64,000 nt of DNA, taken from the NCBI RefSeq assembly GCF_040560245.1, contig NZ_JAKMWP010000001.1. The stretch is one strand, 5' to 3'. Every line of letters begins with the position of its first letter. The stretch's first letter is position 1. This document shows, one piece after another, positions 26,074 to 35,975 of this stretch. The notes under the pieces are model-generated. The model was not told the DNA's origin. It made no database searches and saw only the letters and a list, made by a program, of their open reading frames with translations. Made by a program: the position numbers and the translations under genes. The stretch is from Morganella sibonii (GTDB lineage: Bacteria > Pseudomonadota > Gammaproteobacteria > Enterobacterales > Enterobacteriaceae).

Positions 26074-28848
26074 GTGGCTTTCAGCAGACAGAGTTTATTT
26101 GGCAAGCTCGATACGACTTTATTCCGGAGTATCGAAAGTGCAACGACCTTATGTAAATTAAAAGGCAACCCCTATGTTGAACTTGTCCATTGGATGGTTC
26201 AGCTGTGGCAACAGGAACAAAGTGATCTGAGACAAATTGTCCGTCACTTTCAACTCGACATCCAGTTAATGGAAAAAGGGATGGATCAGGCACTTCTGCG
26301 GTTACCGTCAGGCGCCAGTTCTATTTCTGATTTCTCTTATCATATTGAAATGGCAATTGAGCGTGCATGGGTATGTGCAAGTCTGGAATATTCAGAGAGC
26401 GCTATCCGCAGCGGCCATTTATTACTTGCCTGCCTGACGACAACGGAGTTGCGCCGGGCATTATCTGCGATTTCACCGGTATTTGACAAAATTCCGCTGG
26501 ATATTCTGGCGTCAGATTTGGCATTCATTACCAAAGACTCGCCGGAAGCAGAGCAAAATGCAACGGATAACAGCGATCTCGGCGGTAAAAACAGCCTGCC
26601 GGGTGAAGCCAGCAGTGCCATGGCCGGTGAGCAGGGTAAAGCAACACTGGCGCAGTACACCACTGATCTGACTGCGCTGGCCCGTGAAGGCAAAATTGAT
26701 CCGGTGATCGGCCGTGAGCAGGAAATCAACACGATGATTGATATTCTGCTGCGCCGCCGTCAGAACAACCCGTTACTGACCGGTGAAGCCGGGGTGGGTA
26801 AAACCGCACTGGTGGAAGGGATGGCGCTGGCTATCGCATCCGGTCATGTACCGCCGCCGCTGGCAAAAGTCCGTCTTCTGAACCTGGATATTGTTGCACT
26901 CTCTGCGGGTGCCAGCATGAAAGGTGAATTTGAATCCCGCCTGAAATCCGTACTGGAAGAAGCGGTTGCTTCCCCGAATCCGGTCATCCTGTTTGTGGAC
27001 GAAGTCCATACACTGGTCGGTGCGGGTGGTAACAGCGGAACCGGTGACGCGGCAAACTTATTAAAACCGGCTCTGGCACGCGGCAAACTGAGAACGATCG
27101 GCGCCACAACCTGGAGTGAATTCAAACGTCATATTGAGAAAGATCCGGCTCTGACCCGCCGTTTCCAGGTATTACAGGTCGACGAACCTTCAGAAGAGAA
27201 GAGTGTGGCCATGTTGCGCGGCCTGGTGCCGATGCTGGAAAAACATCACAGCGTCTGGATCATGGAAGAAGCACTTCAGTCTGCGGTCCGTTTATCCCAC
27301 CGTTATATTCCTGCACGTCAGCTGCCGGATAAAGCGATCAGTCTGCTGGATACTGCCTGTGCCCGTGTTGCGGTTGCCCAGAATATTGCGCCGAAAGATT
27401 TGCAGGAACTCCAGTATAAAACGCAGACAGCATCGTCTGAATTATCACTGGCAGAAAAGGCACTGAATTTCGGCCGTGAAGACAGCGATACCCTGAATGC
27501 CCTGCAGGATAATATTAAAGCGCAGACAGCTCAGGCAGAAGAAATGGAAGCCCGCTGGCTGAAAGAAAAATCAGCAGTGGCGGCCATTGTGGAAATCCGC
27601 AGTCAGATTCAGGCGTTAATCAGCGGTGATAAACCGGCTGACACTGCTGCACCGGTTGCTGAAGAATCCCACGCTGCCGCAGCTGAAACCGGTGATACCG
27701 CAGTTGCTGAAGCTGTCACGGAAACCGTTGTGCTCAGTGAAAAAGAGCAGCTGGCTGAGTTGCAGAAACAGCTGGCAGAGCAGGAAAAAGCACTTGAGGC
27801 TATCCGTCAGAACCTGCGTGAAGATGCGGTTATCCAGGCGGAAGTTAATGCAGCGGTTGTGGCATCGATTGTCGCTGACTGGACCGGGATTCCGGTCGGC
27901 CGGATGATGAAAGATGAACTGAATGCTGTTCTGGAATTACCGAATCATCTGGCAGAACGTGTTATCGGGCAGCAGCATGCACTGGATATTATCAGTGAAT
28001 CTATCCAGACCTCGCGTGCCGGACTGGCAGACCCGCGTAAACCTATCGGCGTCTTTATGCTGGTCGGGCCGTCGGGTGTCGGTAAAACCGAAACCGCGCT
28101 GGCCATTGCCGAGCAGCTGTACGGCGGTGAGCAAAACGTTATCACCATCAACATGAGTGAATATCAGGAAGCTCACACCGTATCGTCCCTGAAAGGTTCG
28201 CCTCCGGGCTATGTCGGTTACGGTGAAGGTGGTGTGCTGACTGAAGCTGTCCGCAGAAAACCTTACAGCGTTGTGCTGCTGGATGAAGTGGAAAAAGCTC
28301 ATCCGGATGTTCACGAATTGTTCTTCCAGGTCTTTGATAAAGGCCGTATGGAAGATGGTGAAGGCCGTGTGATCGACTTTAAAAATACCATTATTTTACT
28401 GACCAGTAATGCCGGCAGTGATCTGATTTCAAGCCTGAGCGCTGACCCGGATACGACCCCTGATCTGGACGGTATGCGTACCGCATTACAGCCGGAACTG
28501 CTGAAAGTATTCCCGGCCGCGTTCCTCGGACGCCTGAGTGTGGTGCCGTACTATCCGTTACAGGATGAGTCACTGGGCCGGATTGTCCGTATTCACCTGG
28601 ATCGGGTCGGTCATCGTTTGTCTGCACAGCATAATGCGGCATTCGAATACGGTGACGATGTGGTGGATTCAATTATCAGCCAATGTTCCGTGGCTGAAAC
28701 TGGTGCGCGAATTCTGATTCGTTTCATCGAGCAAAATATTTTACCAAAAATCGGTTTACATATTTTAAACCGGAACACGGAATCTGCAATTCAGAGGGTC
28801 ATTCTGAGTTGCGATAATCAAAATGGATTTACCGTCACCTCAGAGTAA
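26074..28848 (+). CDS. clpV: T6SS ATPase ClpV/TssH
   Basis: The 924-residue AAA+ protein has a Clp N-domain (NPYVELVHW), first Walker A GEAGVGKTALVEG at about 237 with Walker B ILFVDEVHTLVG, a middle coiled coil, second Walker A GPSGVGKTETALA at about 665, and the ClpV C-terminal domain. It disassembles contracted TssB/TssC sheaths. The start is a GTG (MAFSRQSLFGKLD) after TTAGGTAATAATT. The coiled-coil region (about 500-610) holds an Ala/Glu/Thr-rich insert. It heads the plus T6SS operon. Confidence 0.95.
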   Translation: MAFSRQSLFGKLDTTLFRSIESATTLCKLKGNPYVELVHWMVQLWQQEQSDLRQIVRHFQLDIQLMEKGMDQALLRLPSGASSISDFSYHIEMAIERAWVCASLEYSESAIRSGHLLLACLTTTELRRALSAISPVFDKIPLDILASDLAFITKDSPEAEQNATDNSDLGGKNSLPGEASSAMAGEQGKATLAQYTTDLTALAREGKIDPVIGREQEINTMIDILLRRRQNNPLLTGEAGVGKTALVEGMALAIASGHVPPPLAKVRLLNLDIVALSAGASMKGEFESRLKSVLEEAVASPNPVILFVDEVHTLVGAGGNSGTGDAANLLKPALARGKLRTIGATTWSEFKRHIEKDPALTRRFQVLQVDEPSEEKSVAMLRGLVPMLEKHHSVWIMEEALQSAVRLSHRYIPARQLPDKAISLLDTACARVAVAQNIAPKDLQELQYKTQTASSELSLAEKALNFGREDSDTLNALQDNIKAQTAQAEEMEARWLKEKSAVAAIVEIRSQIQALISGDKPADTAAPVAEESHAAAAETGDTAVAEAVTETVVLSEKEQLAELQKQLAEQEKALEAIRQNLREDAVIQAEVNAAVVASIVADWTGIPVGRMMKDELNAVLELPNHLAERVIGQQHALDIISESIQTSRAGLADPRKPIGVFMLVGPSGVGKTETALAIAEQLYGGEQNVITINMSEYQEAHTVSSLKGSPPGYVGYGEGGVLTEAVRRKPYSVVLLDEVEKAHPDVHELFFQVFDKGRMEDGEGRVIDFKNTIILLTSNAGSDLISSLSADPDTTPDLDGMRTALQPELLKVFPAAFLGRLSVVPYYPLQDESLGRIVRIHLDRVGHRLSAQHNAAFEYGDDVVDSIISQCSVAETGARILIRFIEQNILPKIGLHILNRNTESAIQRVILSCDNQNGFTVTSE

Positions 28849-28909
28849 GACGCGGTAACCGTTTTATGGAAAGCAGTGAAGTACATAATCATATATTAAG
28901 GATATAGAT

Positions 28910-29479
28910 ATGAAAAAAATCAAGTTAGCATTATTAGTGGCAGGTTCTTTAGTTGCCGGTGCAAGCACTTCTGCTTTTGCGGCTGAAGGTCAGGGTACCA
29001 TAACATTCGACGGTGAGTTAATTAAGGAAACCTGTAACATTACCAGTCCGCTGGATCAGTCAATAGAATTACCTAAGGTGTCTGTTAAATCACTGACTAA
29101 ATCCGGTGATGAAGGTGGTTATATGCCGTTTACAATAAATGTTGACTGTTCAGGAGCGGACGCTACCGATCTTGTAGGTAAAAAAATTGCTGTACATCTT
29201 GAACCGGTCGGAAAAACAACGGACTGGGACCCTGCAACAGGTAACCTGATGAATAATCTGACTGGTGACAATGACGCTAAAAACGTTCAGATCAAAATTT
29301 ACAGTACCACTGGTGGCAAGCGCGTTCATAACAAAATTGGTGAAACCGGAGCATGGGTGGATATCACCGCTGCTAAGAAGACAATGGACTTCCATTATGT
29401 CGGCGGTTATTACGCCACAAAGCAGACTACTGCCGGTAAGGTAAACGCCACTGTTATGTATACTCTGGTTTATCAGTAA
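28910..29479 (+). CDS. fimbrial major subunit (chaperone-usher pilin)
   Basis: The 189-residue pilin has a signal peptide (about 1-24, ending AFA-AE), a pilin N-strand (GQGTITFDGELIKETCNI), a paired cysteine (INVDCSG) and the closing beta strand NATVMYTLVYQ. It is the first gene of a four-gene fimbrial operon placed only 61 bases after clpV. AAGGATATAG precedes the ATG. A hairpin follows, which probably raises its expression over the downstream genes. Confidence 0.88.
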   Translation: MKKIKLALLVAGSLVAGASTSAFAAEGQGTITFDGELIKETCNITSPLDQSIELPKVSVKSLTKSGDEGGYMPFTINVDCSGADATDLVGKKIAVHLEPVGKTTDWDPATGNLMNNLTGDNDAKNVQIKIYSTTGGKRVHNKIGETGAWVDITAAKKTMDFHYVGGYYATKQTTAGKVNATVMYTLVYQ

Positions 29480-29490
29480 CAGACGTACCG

Positions 29491-29519
29491 GACAGAGCCA
29501 TTATATGGCTCTGTCTTTT
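29491..29519 (+). terminator. attenuator hairpin between pilin and chaperone genes
   Basis: GACAGAGCCA pairs with TGGCTCTGTC over a five-base loop and is followed by TTTTAATTA. Partial termination here would give more major pilin than usher, a common design in fimbrial operons. Confidence 0.75.
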
Positions 29520-29536
29520 AATTAACAGAGGTTATT

Positions 29537-30301
29537 ATGTTAGCAAAATCTATAAAAGCGTTATTGATCACGTCTCTTTTTTCCGGCATGGCACAGAGTG
29601 CGGTTGTTATAGAGGGCACCCGTATTATTTTTGACGGCGGAAAGAAAGAGCAGGTTGTCAGAGTTAATAACAGGGATGAAACTCAGCCGGTATTAATTCA
29701 GGCATGGGCAGATGACGGTGTTGACGTTAATAACATTAATAATCCGAAACTACCGTTTGTTATCACACCGCCGATAAGCCGGATTGAACCGGGTAAAGGG
29801 CAGAGTATCAGAGTTATTTATAACGGTATGTCCCTTCCGCAGGACAGAGAATCTGCGTACTACTTTAATGTTCTGGAAATTCCGCCGCAAACAGAAGAAG
29901 GCCGGAATACGGGACAAGTCCTTGAACTGGCATTTAAAACACGGATTAAACTCTTTTATCGTCCGGAATCTTTACGCAAAAGTATGGTATCCGGTGAAAC
30001 TGATAAAATCAAATGGAGTGTAGTGGATGTCCCCGGGAAAGGTACAGGGCTGAAAGCGGAAAGTGCATCACCGCTTTATATTACTGTCACCGGAATAAAA
30101 GCAAAAATTAACGGAAAAGATGTTTTGTTTGATGGCGATATGATCTCTCCGATGTCTTCAGTGGTATATACTCAGCCGAAAGAAGTTCAGAAAACAAACG
30201 GAAATATCTCTGAGTTTGAATTTTTAATTCTGAATGAATATGGCAGTCAGATTACCACAAAAATGACAAAGTCAGGGGCAGGATTTTCTATCGTTAAATA
30301 A
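29537..30301 (+). CDS. fimbrial periplasmic chaperone (PapD family)
   Basis: The 254-residue protein has a signal peptide (about 1-21) and two Ig-like domains. Hallmarks are the VIIEGTR strand, FVITPPISRIEPGKGQSIRVIY and the YYFNVLEIPP motif, then KLFYRPESL. It folds and caps pilin subunits in the periplasm. CAGAGG precedes the ATG at 29537. It would serve the subunits of this operon and probably the adhesin at 20088-21101. Confidence 0.9.
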   Translation: MLAKSIKALLITSLFSGMAQSAVVIEGTRIIFDGGKKEQVVRVNNRDETQPVLIQAWADDGVDVNNINNPKLPFVITPPISRIEPGKGQSIRVIYNGMSLPQDRESAYYFNVLEIPPQTEEGRNTGQVLELAFKTRIKLFYRPESLRKSMVSGETDKIKWSVVDVPGKGTGLKAESASPLYITVTGIKAKINGKDVLFDGDMISPMSSVVYTQPKEVQKTNGNISEFEFLILNEYGSQITTKMTKSGAGFSIVK

Positions 30302-30369
30302 TACTGTTTAAAGGGATTTAATTCAGGCGGTTAACAGGGAGTGTAACTGCCGATAACAGGAGTATTAGT

Positions 30370-32961
30370 ATGAAACAACGTCAATGGAGATTAATGCTCT
30401 GTTCTTTTTTATTTCCGGCCGTATCATTCGGTAGCACTACTTCATTGACCGATGAAAATAGTGCAGGTGACGGAAAAATGGATTATAACGCCAGTTTTAT
30501 TCAGGGACTAGATGTTGATGTCTCTGACTACCGTTATGGCAATCCTGTACCGGAAGGAACCTATACAGTTGATTTGGTTATCAATGAAAATAACAGAGGG
30601 AAGCGCAGTATTGTTTTCAGGAATATATCTAATGATAAGCGGGCTGATGCGTGTTTTACGCCTGAGCAGCTCGAAGAGTTAGGTATTATTGCTGATAATA
30701 AGCTGGCTGGTCAGTCTGAAAACAATATTAATAGCGGCGATGGTTCCTGTCAGCCGCTTTCCGCGTATGTCAGCTATGCAAAAGTTTATTATAATACCGG
30801 AGATCTGGTATTAAATATAACGGTTCCCCAGGCGAGCCTGAAGCATAAGCTTTCAGATTATATTGACCCTTCACGCTGGGAAGAGGGGGTCACGGCACTG
30901 TTTATTGACTATAACCTGAACAGTTATTTATCAAGCAGTAAATCCGGTAACAGCAGTGATAAAGAAAACTATTACAACACAAATATTAACTGGACAGCCG
31001 GTCTGAACTTTGACGGGTGGCGCCTGCGTAACCGCAGTAATTCCGTATGGTCTAAAAATAACAGCTTCAGTAATAAAAATATTCAGCTCTATGCTGAAAC
31101 GGACATTACCCCATGGGAAAGCCGGTTAACACTCGGTGAAACTTTCACCAGCGGTCGTATTTTTGACAGTTACGGTATCCGGGGGGGGATTTTGGGTACA
31201 AATACAAAAATGCGCCCGGATTCTGAAAATAATTTCAAACCCGTCATTACCGGTATTGCAGACAGCAATGCCCGGGTGTTAATCCGCCAGAACAATTATA
31301 CCATTTACGAAACAACGGTGACACCGGGTCCATTCGAAATCAGTGATTATGGTGCACTCGGTACCAACGGTACATTGCAGATGGTGATTATTGAAGCGGA
31401 CGGCCGTGAGAAAGTTCAGGATATCGTGTTCTCAGCACCGCCGATGATGTTAAAGCCCGGAACACTGCAGTATGCGATTTCTGCCGGGGAATTGCGTGAC
31501 AGTTCTGCCGGTAAGTCACCGGCCGTGGTGGAGGGGGAATTACTTCAGGGGATAAATAACTTCCTGACCTGGTATACCGGCTTCCAGTTATCTGAAAACT
31601 ATAAATCAGTGGCTATCGGTAATGCACTGAACACCCCGATCGGCGGTATTGCGCTGGACATGACCCATGCCCGCAGTGACCTGAAAGAGAAATCACAGTC
31701 CGGTGAGTCGTTCCGGATCAGTTACAGCCGGTTGTTTGAGGAAACCGATACCAACGTTATTGTATCCAGTTATCGTTATTCAAACGACGGTTATCTGAGT
31801 TTCCGTGATGCGACTATGATCAGAGCGCGCGGAGAAAATTATAACGACAACAGAACAGATGAAAGCGGGAAATTAATTAACCCTTATCTGGGGGTCAACG
31901 CCAAAAACCAGTATTCACTGAACCTCAACCAGCGCTTATGGGATAACAGTTCGGTATCTGTAATGGGCAGCTACTATGATTACTGGACGGACAGACAGGC
32001 ATCATCACAGTGGTCGGTTTCTTATCAGCAGAGTCTGGAATATTTTTCATACAGTCTGGCTTATCAGCGGTCAAAAACCAGTGAAAATACCTATGATAAT
32101 ACCTATGTGCTGAATATTAATATTCCGTTGTACCGGGGTTATAACTATCAGCCGGCGTTTAACAGCCTGTCGCTGACCACAACCCGTAATGCGGATGGCA
32201 ATACGTCATTCTATACCTCCGCATCCGGTTCTCAGGGGGATCAGAGTGAGCTCAGCTACAATATCGGCGCGACGGCTAACTCACATTCGGACACCAGTGA
32301 CTCACTGACAGCAGCAGCGAGCTACCGGAGTGCCGTCGGCACCTATGGTGTCACCGGATCGATGAATAACCGCTCGAACCGGCAGCTCTCGTTTTCAGCG
32401 AACGGCAGTATCGTTGCGCATCCCGGTGGTGTGACCCTGGGACCATCTATTGGTGATGCACCTTTTGCGATTATTGAAGCTGATGGTGCAGAGGGCGCGG
32501 CAGCATTGAACGGCAGCGGAAGTAAGATTGACGGCAGAGGTTATGCCATTGTTCCTTATCTGAATTCATACCGTGAAAACCAGGTGGGCCTTGATGCCAG
32601 TAAAGCGGGACCGAATGTGGACCTGATCGATGACCTGGCGATAGTGGTGCCGCGTGATGGTGCGGCTATTGCTGTGAAGATAAAAACCAGTGTCGGTAAA
32701 CCGGTTGTACTTATCGTTAAAGATAAAAATGGTAAATTTCTGCCGATCGGAACCAATATTTATGACGGCAGTGGTGAATACCAGACTATTGTCGGCCAGG
32801 CCGGAATGGCTTATTTACGCGGCTGGGATGGCAGCAGCGGAGCATTATCTGTGAAATCAGGAACAGCCGGTGAGTGTGTGATCAATCCGGAACCCGGTAT
32901 TGCACAGAAAATTGCGGCTGCGGATAACTCAGTGACTCAGGTGGAGGTCAAATGTATTTAA
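30370..32961 (+). CDS. fimbrial outer-membrane usher
   Basis: The 863-residue protein has a signal peptide (about 1-21), an N-terminal chaperone-binding domain (FIQGLDVDVSDYRYGNPVPEG split by the typical Gly-x-Tyr motif), a beta barrel with the plug region, and a C-terminal domain with a closing disulfide (ECVIN and EVKCI). Signature strands TLGETFTSGRIFDSY and RGYAIVPYLNSYREN are present. It assembles and exports pilins. It overlaps the minor-subunit start by ten bases. Confidence 0.93.
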   Translation: MKQRQWRLMLCSFLFPAVSFGSTTSLTDENSAGDGKMDYNASFIQGLDVDVSDYRYGNPVPEGTYTVDLVINENNRGKRSIVFRNISNDKRADACFTPEQLEELGIIADNKLAGQSENNINSGDGSCQPLSAYVSYAKVYYNTGDLVLNITVPQASLKHKLSDYIDPSRWEEGVTALFIDYNLNSYLSSSKSGNSSDKENYYNTNINWTAGLNFDGWRLRNRSNSVWSKNNSFSNKNIQLYAETDITPWESRLTLGETFTSGRIFDSYGIRGGILGTNTKMRPDSENNFKPVITGIADSNARVLIRQNNYTIYETTVTPGPFEISDYGALGTNGTLQMVIIEADGREKVQDIVFSAPPMMLKPGTLQYAISAGELRDSSAGKSPAVVEGELLQGINNFLTWYTGFQLSENYKSVAIGNALNTPIGGIALDMTHARSDLKEKSQSGESFRISYSRLFEETDTNVIVSSYRYSNDGYLSFRDATMIRARGENYNDNRTDESGKLINPYLGVNAKNQYSLNLNQRLWDNSSVSVMGSYYDYWTDRQASSQWSVSYQQSLEYFSYSLAYQRSKTSENTYDNTYVLNINIPLYRGYNYQPAFNSLSLTTTRNADGNTSFYTSASGSQGDQSELSYNIGATANSHSDTSDSLTAAASYRSAVGTYGVTGSMNNRSNRQLSFSANGSIVAHPGGVTLGPSIGDAPFAIIEADGAEGAAALNGSGSKIDGRGYAIVPYLNSYRENQVGLDASKAGPNVDLIDDLAIVVPRDGAAIAVKIKTSVGKPVVLIVKDKNGKFLPIGTNIYDGSGEYQTIVGQAGMAYLRGWDGSSGALSVKSGTAGECVINPEPGIAQKIAAADNSVTQVEVKCI

Positions 32962-33548
32962 TGAATATTATTAAAAAATACGGAATATCATTATTCCCGG
33001 GAACAATGGTTTTATTTATTCTTTTAGGAATATTTACATACTCCCGCGCTGAAGTTATATGTAATAATTGTGACCTCAAGAATATTGAAGTTGAGTTTAA
33101 GGGTATATACACAGAAGGTACATGTTCTATTTCAGTTGACGGAAAGTCATCGGATGAAACGGTAGTGTTACCGACAATATCGTACAAGACATTATCATCA
33201 GCCGGGAAAGAAGCCGGAGCAACACAATTCAGAGTTACATTGAAAGATTGCCCGAAAGAAGGAGATGTTTTACTTTTCTTCAAGAGTGATAATAACCTGA
33301 GCCCACTAAATAAAAACCTTAAAAATAGTATCGGCGAGGGTTTTGCAAAAAATGTTGAACTGCGTATCCGGGATGATAAATCAAAACATATTGGTATTGA
33401 TGATCCGTTATCCGGGCAGTTATATCCTATTCCTGACAACAGGTCTCCGGTAACAAAAAATTATTATGTGTCTTATTTTGCCGGTGATGGTGCAGTTTCA
33501 GCGGGAAATGTAAAAGCGAAGTCGATTTTGGAAGTTAGTTACAAATAA
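32952..33548 (+). CDS. fimbrial minor subunit
   Basis: The 198-residue protein has an N-terminal hydrophobic signal (about 8-29), a pilin cysteine pair (CSISVDGK and LKDCPKEG) and a C-terminal donor-strand motif (KAKSILEVSYK). A GGAGG lies five bases before the ATG at 32952, inside the usher gene. It may be an adaptor or tip subunit that connects the shaft to an adhesin. Two extra cysteines near the start of the mature part (CNNCD) are unusual. Confidence 0.75.
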   Translation: MYLMNIIKKYGISLFPGTMVLFILLGIFTYSRAEVICNNCDLKNIEVEFKGIYTEGTCSISVDGKSSDETVVLPTISYKTLSSAGKEAGATQFRVTLKDCPKEGDVLLFFKSDNNLSPLNKNLKNSIGEGFAKNVELRIRDDKSKHIGIDDPLSGQLYPIPDNRSPVTKNYYVSYFAGDGAVSAGNVKAKSILEVSYK

Positions 33549-33746
33549 CACTCAGGATTTTTTTGAAAGTAATATGTTCACAACAAACAGATTTATCCCG
33601 GTTTATATTCAGTAGTAATGTTTAATATGTAATAACGCCTTTGCTCATCAGTCTGGTATTGTTTTTGGCTAATGAAAGCGGCTAATTTGAGTGAAGTAAT
33701 ATTAGTAAATTTACTAATCAAATTAAACAAAAAAGAGAAACACGGT

Positions 33747-34280
33747 ATGAGAATTAATAACGGTAGTGCTCAGAAGTTCATAGCAAGAAACCGCGCTCCC
33801 CGCGTGCAGATTGAATATGATGTTGAAATTTACGGTAGTGAGAAAAAAATCGAATTGCCATTTGTAATGGGTGTATTAGCTGATTTATCCGGTAAGCCGC
33901 TGGAGCCGCTTCCGCCTGTTACAGACAGAAAATTCCTGAGCATCGATATTGATAATTTCGATGACCGCATGAAGGGCATGAAGCCGCGCGTGGCTTTTGC
34001 TGTACCTAATACCTTAACCGGTGACGGTCAGCTGATGGTCGATATCACATTTGAAAGCATGGATGATTTTGCGCCGGATGCGATTGCCCGCAAAATCGAG
34101 CCACTGGCTGAGCTGCTGGAAGCACGTACTCAGTTAACTAACCTGCAAACCTACATGGATGGTAAGGCAGGGGCGGAAGGTCTGATCATGCAAATTCTGC
34201 AGGATAAAGAACTGCTGAAAACCCTGGCGTCTGCACCTAAGCGTGAAGACAAAGTTTCAGATCCGTCTCAGGACGATTAA
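33747..34280 (+). CDS. tssB: T6SS sheath protein TssB (VipA)
   Basis: The 177-residue protein starts at the ATG at 33747 and shows RAPRVQIEYDVE, LPFVMGVLADLSG and the acidic DDFAPDAIARKI end, all typical of TssB. It forms the contractile sheath with TssC. An in-frame upstream extension from 33672 lacks similarity. The gene is separated from the fimbrial minor subunit by about 200 bases without a clear gene, which probably holds its promoter. Confidence 0.92.
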   Translation: MRINNGSAQKFIARNRAPRVQIEYDVEIYGSEKKIELPFVMGVLADLSGKPLEPLPPVTDRKFLSIDIDNFDDRMKGMKPRVAFAVPNTLTGDGQLMVDITFESMDDFAPDAIARKIEPLAELLEARTQLTNLQTYMDGKAGAEGLIMQILQDKELLKTLASAPKREDKVSDPSQDD

Positions 34281-34300
34281 GAATTGTAGGTGACAGAGAT

Positions 34301-35806
34301 ATGTTAGCTCAAAATACTCAGAAAAATGCGGGTGCGAAAGCGACGCAGACGCAGGAAACAAGTGATTTCAGCTCCCTGCTTGCACAGGAGTTTAAATCCA
34401 AAACTGAACAGTCCAAAACGGCGGTTCAGAACGCAGTTAAAACACTGGCTGAACAGGCGCTGGCTAATTCAATTACGATTTCCTATGACGCGTATAAAAA
34501 TATCGAGTCAATCATTGCGGAAATCGATCTGAAGATGTCAGAACAGATTAACCTGATCCTGCATCACAAAGAGTTTCAGCAGCTGGAAAGTGCATGGCGC
34601 GGCCTGCATTATCTGGTCAATAACACCGAAACGGATGAGAAGCTGAAGTTACGTTTCATGGATATGTCCAAGGACGAACTGCGCCGTAACATGAAACGTT
34701 ATAAAGGCGTGGCATGGGATCAGAGTCCGCTGTTCAAACAGGTTTATGAAGAAGAATATGGCCAGTTAGGTGGCGAGCCGTACGGCTGCCTGGTTGCTGA
34801 CTACTATTTCGATCATACTCCGCCGGATGTTGACCTGCTGGGCTCTATCGCGAAAGTGGCTGCTTCTGCACACGTACCGTTTATCACCGGTGCATCACCG
34901 TCTGTTATGCAGATGGATTCCTGGCAGGAACTGTCCAACCCGCGTGATCTGACCAAAATCTTTACCCAGAACCTGGAATATGCAGCATGGAACTCACTGC
35001 GCCAGTCTGACGATGCCCGTTATATCGGTCTGGCCATGCCGCGCTTCCTGGCGCGTCTGCCGTACGGTATCGAAACGAACCCGGTTGACGAGTTTGATTT
35101 TGAAGAAACCACTGACGGTTCCGATCACAGCAAATATTCATGGTCAAACGCGGCCTATGCAATGGCTGTGAACATCAACCGTTCATTCAAACATTTTGGC
35201 TGGTGTACGCTTATCCGCGGTGTGGAAAGTGGTGGTGTGGTTGAAAACCTGCCTTGCCATACTTTCCCGAGCGATGACGGCGGCGTGGACATGAAATGTC
35301 CGACAGAAATTGCGATTTCTGACCGTCGCGAAGCGGAACTGTCCAAAAACGGTTTCATTCCGTTAATCCACCGTAAAAACACAGATTACGCTGCGTTTAT
35401 CGGGGCTCAGTCTCTGCAGAAACCTGCGGAATACTATGATCCTGATGCAACGGCTAACGCCAACCTGTCAGCACGTCTGCCGTACATGTTTGCCTGCTCC
35501 CGTTTCGCGCATTATCTGAAATGTATCGTCCGTGACAAGATCGGTTCATTTAAAGAGCGTGATGACATGCAGAAATGGCTGAACGACTGGCTGATGAACT
35601 ATGTTGACGGGGATCCGGCTAACTCTTCTCAGGAAACAAAAGCACGCCGTCCGCTGGCTGCCGCAGAAGTGGTGGTTGAGGATGTGGAAGGGAACCCTGG
35701 TTACTATCAGGCGAAATTCTTCCTGCGTCCGCACTTCCAGCTGGAAGGTCTGACCGTTTCTTTACGTATGGTCGCTAAATTACCGTCACTGAAAGGTGCT
35801 GCGTAA
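34301..35806 (+). CDS. tssC: T6SS sheath protein TssC (VipB)
   Basis: The 501-residue protein matches TssC over its whole length: FQQLESAWRGLHYLV, MSKDELRRNM, then PYGCLVADYYFDHTP, the RGVESGGVVENLPCHTF region and the C-terminal FFLRPHFQLEGLTVSLRMVAKLP. Together with TssB it builds the sheath. It lies 20 bases after tssB. Confidence 0.95.
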   Translation: MLAQNTQKNAGAKATQTQETSDFSSLLAQEFKSKTEQSKTAVQNAVKTLAEQALANSITISYDAYKNIESIIAEIDLKMSEQINLILHHKEFQQLESAWRGLHYLVNNTETDEKLKLRFMDMSKDELRRNMKRYKGVAWDQSPLFKQVYEEEYGQLGGEPYGCLVADYYFDHTPPDVDLLGSIAKVAASAHVPFITGASPSVMQMDSWQELSNPRDLTKIFTQNLEYAAWNSLRQSDDARYIGLAMPRFLARLPYGIETNPVDEFDFEETTDGSDHSKYSWSNAAYAMAVNINRSFKHFGWCTLIRGVESGGVVENLPCHTFPSDDGGVDMKCPTEIAISDRREAELSKNGFIPLIHRKNTDYAAFIGAQSLQKPAEYYDPDATANANLSARLPYMFACSRFAHYLKCIVRDKIGSFKERDDMQKWLNDWLMNYVDGDPANSSQETKARRPLAAAEVVVEDVEGNPGYYQAKFFLRPHFQLEGLTVSLRMVAKLPSLKGAA

Positions 35807-35975
35807 TCGCGTCCTGACACAATATTCTCTCGCTTCACAAAGGGAATAGCAGTTCATTGCCGGTGAGAACCATAAGGATAGCAGGTCCGATATCCGGCAT
35901 AACAAAAGTGGTCACCACAGGGTGTGGTTACCTGTCAAAGCAATTTGATTAATGCATTAATAAGAGGAAATACTG
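35807..35975 (+). promoter_or_regulatory. structured tssC-hcp spacer
   Basis: The 169-base gap contains pairing arms TTGCCGG/CCGGCA-type and GGTCACCACA with TGTGGTTACC. Hcp is needed in large amounts, so an RNA-processing or separate promoter signal is plausible. No gene is seen. Confidence 0.4.
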
